Below are positions 62,640 through 64,000 of a DNA stretch of 64,000 nt, piece after piece. Position numbers and translations under genes: made by a program. Every line of letters starts with the position of its first letter. The stretch's first letter is position 1. This stretch comes from Vanilla planifolia (Eukaryota; Streptophyta; Magnoliopsida; Asparagales; Orchidaceae). A model generated the notes under the pieces. The model saw only the letters and a program-made list of their open reading frames with translations. It was not told where the DNA came from and searched no databases. Location of the stretch: the NCBI GenBank assembly GCA_023846275.1, contig CM043870.1:16414385-16478384 (forward strand), in the 5' to 3' direction.

Positions 62640-64000
62640 TTTAGAAGATAGCTACCCTATTCAATCAATCTTAAATGATTATCCATGTATTTCTTCATCC
62701 TTTTGGTACCATTACTCAAGTTGTTCCTACTTTCTTAGGCATCTCTTGCTCATCTCTAGCATACTTATTGTTGTTGGGTACTTCCTATTAGATGTTTGTT
62801 GTATAATCTCCAAGAGAGTATTGGGTTGTTATCCCAAAACTAGCTCAAAAGGACTCAACTCTATTGCTATAGACTTATGATAGAAGTTATAAAAAACTAT
62901 GAATTATGCAACAACTCCATCCAATTCTTCTGGCTTGTTGTGACATAATGTCTCAAATATTCTTCTAGTAATTGATTTATTTTATGGGTTTGTACATTGG
63001 TTTCTGGGTGATTAGTTATAAAAAAATTTTAGATTAATTCTCATCAAGTTGAATGTTAAAGTCTAAAACCCTCTCTGCAATATCAAGAATCCCAATCACT
63101 CATAATATCTTTAGATTTGTCGAAATACTTAATGACATGTCAGTAGAATAAGTCAAGAGCTACATTGGATGAACAAGCTAAAGGTGTCATTAAAAATACT
63201 ACACTAAGGCCATGTTATTGAGTTTTGGGAACCCATCAATAAATTTCATGGAAAATGATGTTTTTTGTTTTTCTAGAATTTGAATAAGTTCCAGCAAACT
63301 TGCTTCCTTCACTTAGTCTTATCTTGTTGGCATAGTATACAAGTCTTGACATAGTTCTCAAATCAACCTCCATCTTAGGTCAATAATATGAACTAGATAA
63401 TGGAGCTGACATCCTTTCCTTGCTAGGGTGTCCATCCCACTATGGCTCATAGACCCTTTGAGTTGCTCTCTTTGCAAGCCATCTCTAGAAGGGAAAAAAT
63501 TCTCTTCCATCTTTGGACATATATAGTCCATTCTCAATCCAATATCTTTGAACCATCCTATCTCAAACCTACTCTAATAGCTTATCATAAGCCTCACTTC
63601 TAGAATAATAGACTAAATTCTATACATTAAGTTTTCTACCACCAATATAACAACATAGTTAGAAGTAAATACCTCTTTTTGACTCAGCACATCAACAATC
63701 TAATTGTGCCTACCAATTTTGTGCTCCCATTCAAGTCATATTCTACCAAGATCTCCTACCAATGAGCCGACTTTGATGAAATTTTTTGAGTTTTAAAGAA
63801 GTTATTGGTTACATTATCAGTCTGCAATACAAATGCTTTTCCCAGCAAGTACACCTTCCAAATTTGAAGGTAATACAAAACCATTATCATTTTTTTTCAT
63901 GCATTGAATACTTTTTCTCCTCAATATTAAACTTTCTTCTTCTAAAGTAATGGAGAGGCTTTCCTATACCAAAACCAATTTTCAATCTCTTTTCTAACCA
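62640..64000 (-). mobile_element. Ty3/gypsy RNase H-integrase fossil, continues off the right edge
   Basis: In minus-strand order: end of RNase H (text like FxKTQK and HNQVADALSRK, about 63850-63680) and the zinc-binding start of integrase (GHPSKERM, then YYWPKMEVDLRTMS, about 63440-63340). The integrase core end is LLEEYLRHYVTTSQKNW near 62965-62915. C-terminal SPFELVLG lies near 62860. The order RH then IN marks Ty3/gypsy, and the wording is chromovirus-like. Several breaks. The reverse transcriptase and gag must lie beyond 64000. Confidence 0.85.

Overview
This window is nuclear DNA from a flowering plant. It is very AT-rich, dense in old retrotransposon remains, and holds one recognisable host gene. 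That gene, on the minus strand, is a class I (RPD3-type) histone deacetylase closest to Arabidopsis HDA6. The GC-rich first exon and the wording of the protein lean towards a monocot with large, repeat-filled introns (a palm-like genome would fit), but the species cannot be fixed from sequence alone.

Gene layout (minus strand, read from high to low coordinates): exon 1 is at 25953-25327, intron 1 (17.3 kb) at 25326-8017, exon 2 at 8016-7576, intron 2 (100 bp) at 7575-7476 and exon 3 at 7475-7333. Intron 3 runs from 7332 off the left edge. The three exons give about 404 residues of a protein that is normally about 470 long. They hold the whole catalytic domain: the His-His dyad in exon 1, the Asp/His/Asp zinc ligands and catalytic Tyr in exon 2. 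The acidic C-terminal tail was not found and must lie beyond position 1.

Intron 1 is a nest of transposon relics. It holds a Ty3/gypsy Tat-type gag/protease region (about 19.9-21.1 kb) and integrase (about 14.3-14.8 kb), followed by a degenerate tandem array (12.7-13.6 kb). A roughly 3-kb gypsy LTR with its primer binding site (15.66-18.72 kb) sits between them, and an RTE-like LINE reverse transcriptase lies at 22.76-23.69 kb. All of these lie on the same strand as the host gene.

Upstream of the gene (26-64 kb) I see no host gene. There is a stand-alone copia-like LTR (about 27.0-28.7 kb). Three diverged copies of one LTR family lie at 30.2, 39.3 and 43.2 kb; two of them bracket a gag-only interior. 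A minus-strand copia pol fragment (45.8-48.3 kb) abuts a plus-strand Ty1/copia element with both LTRs (48.33-56.16 kb). The 5' part of another copia element follows (56.6-59.9 kb), then a 5'-truncated L1-type LINE with an RNase H domain (60.5-62.1 kb) and a minus-strand Ty3/gypsy RNase H/integrase fragment running off the right edge (62.6-64.0 kb). Several short tandem duplications (periods about 101, 159, 213, 359 and 362 bp) lie between and within these elements.

All calls were made by eye. Element ends are approximate unless a terminal motif is named.
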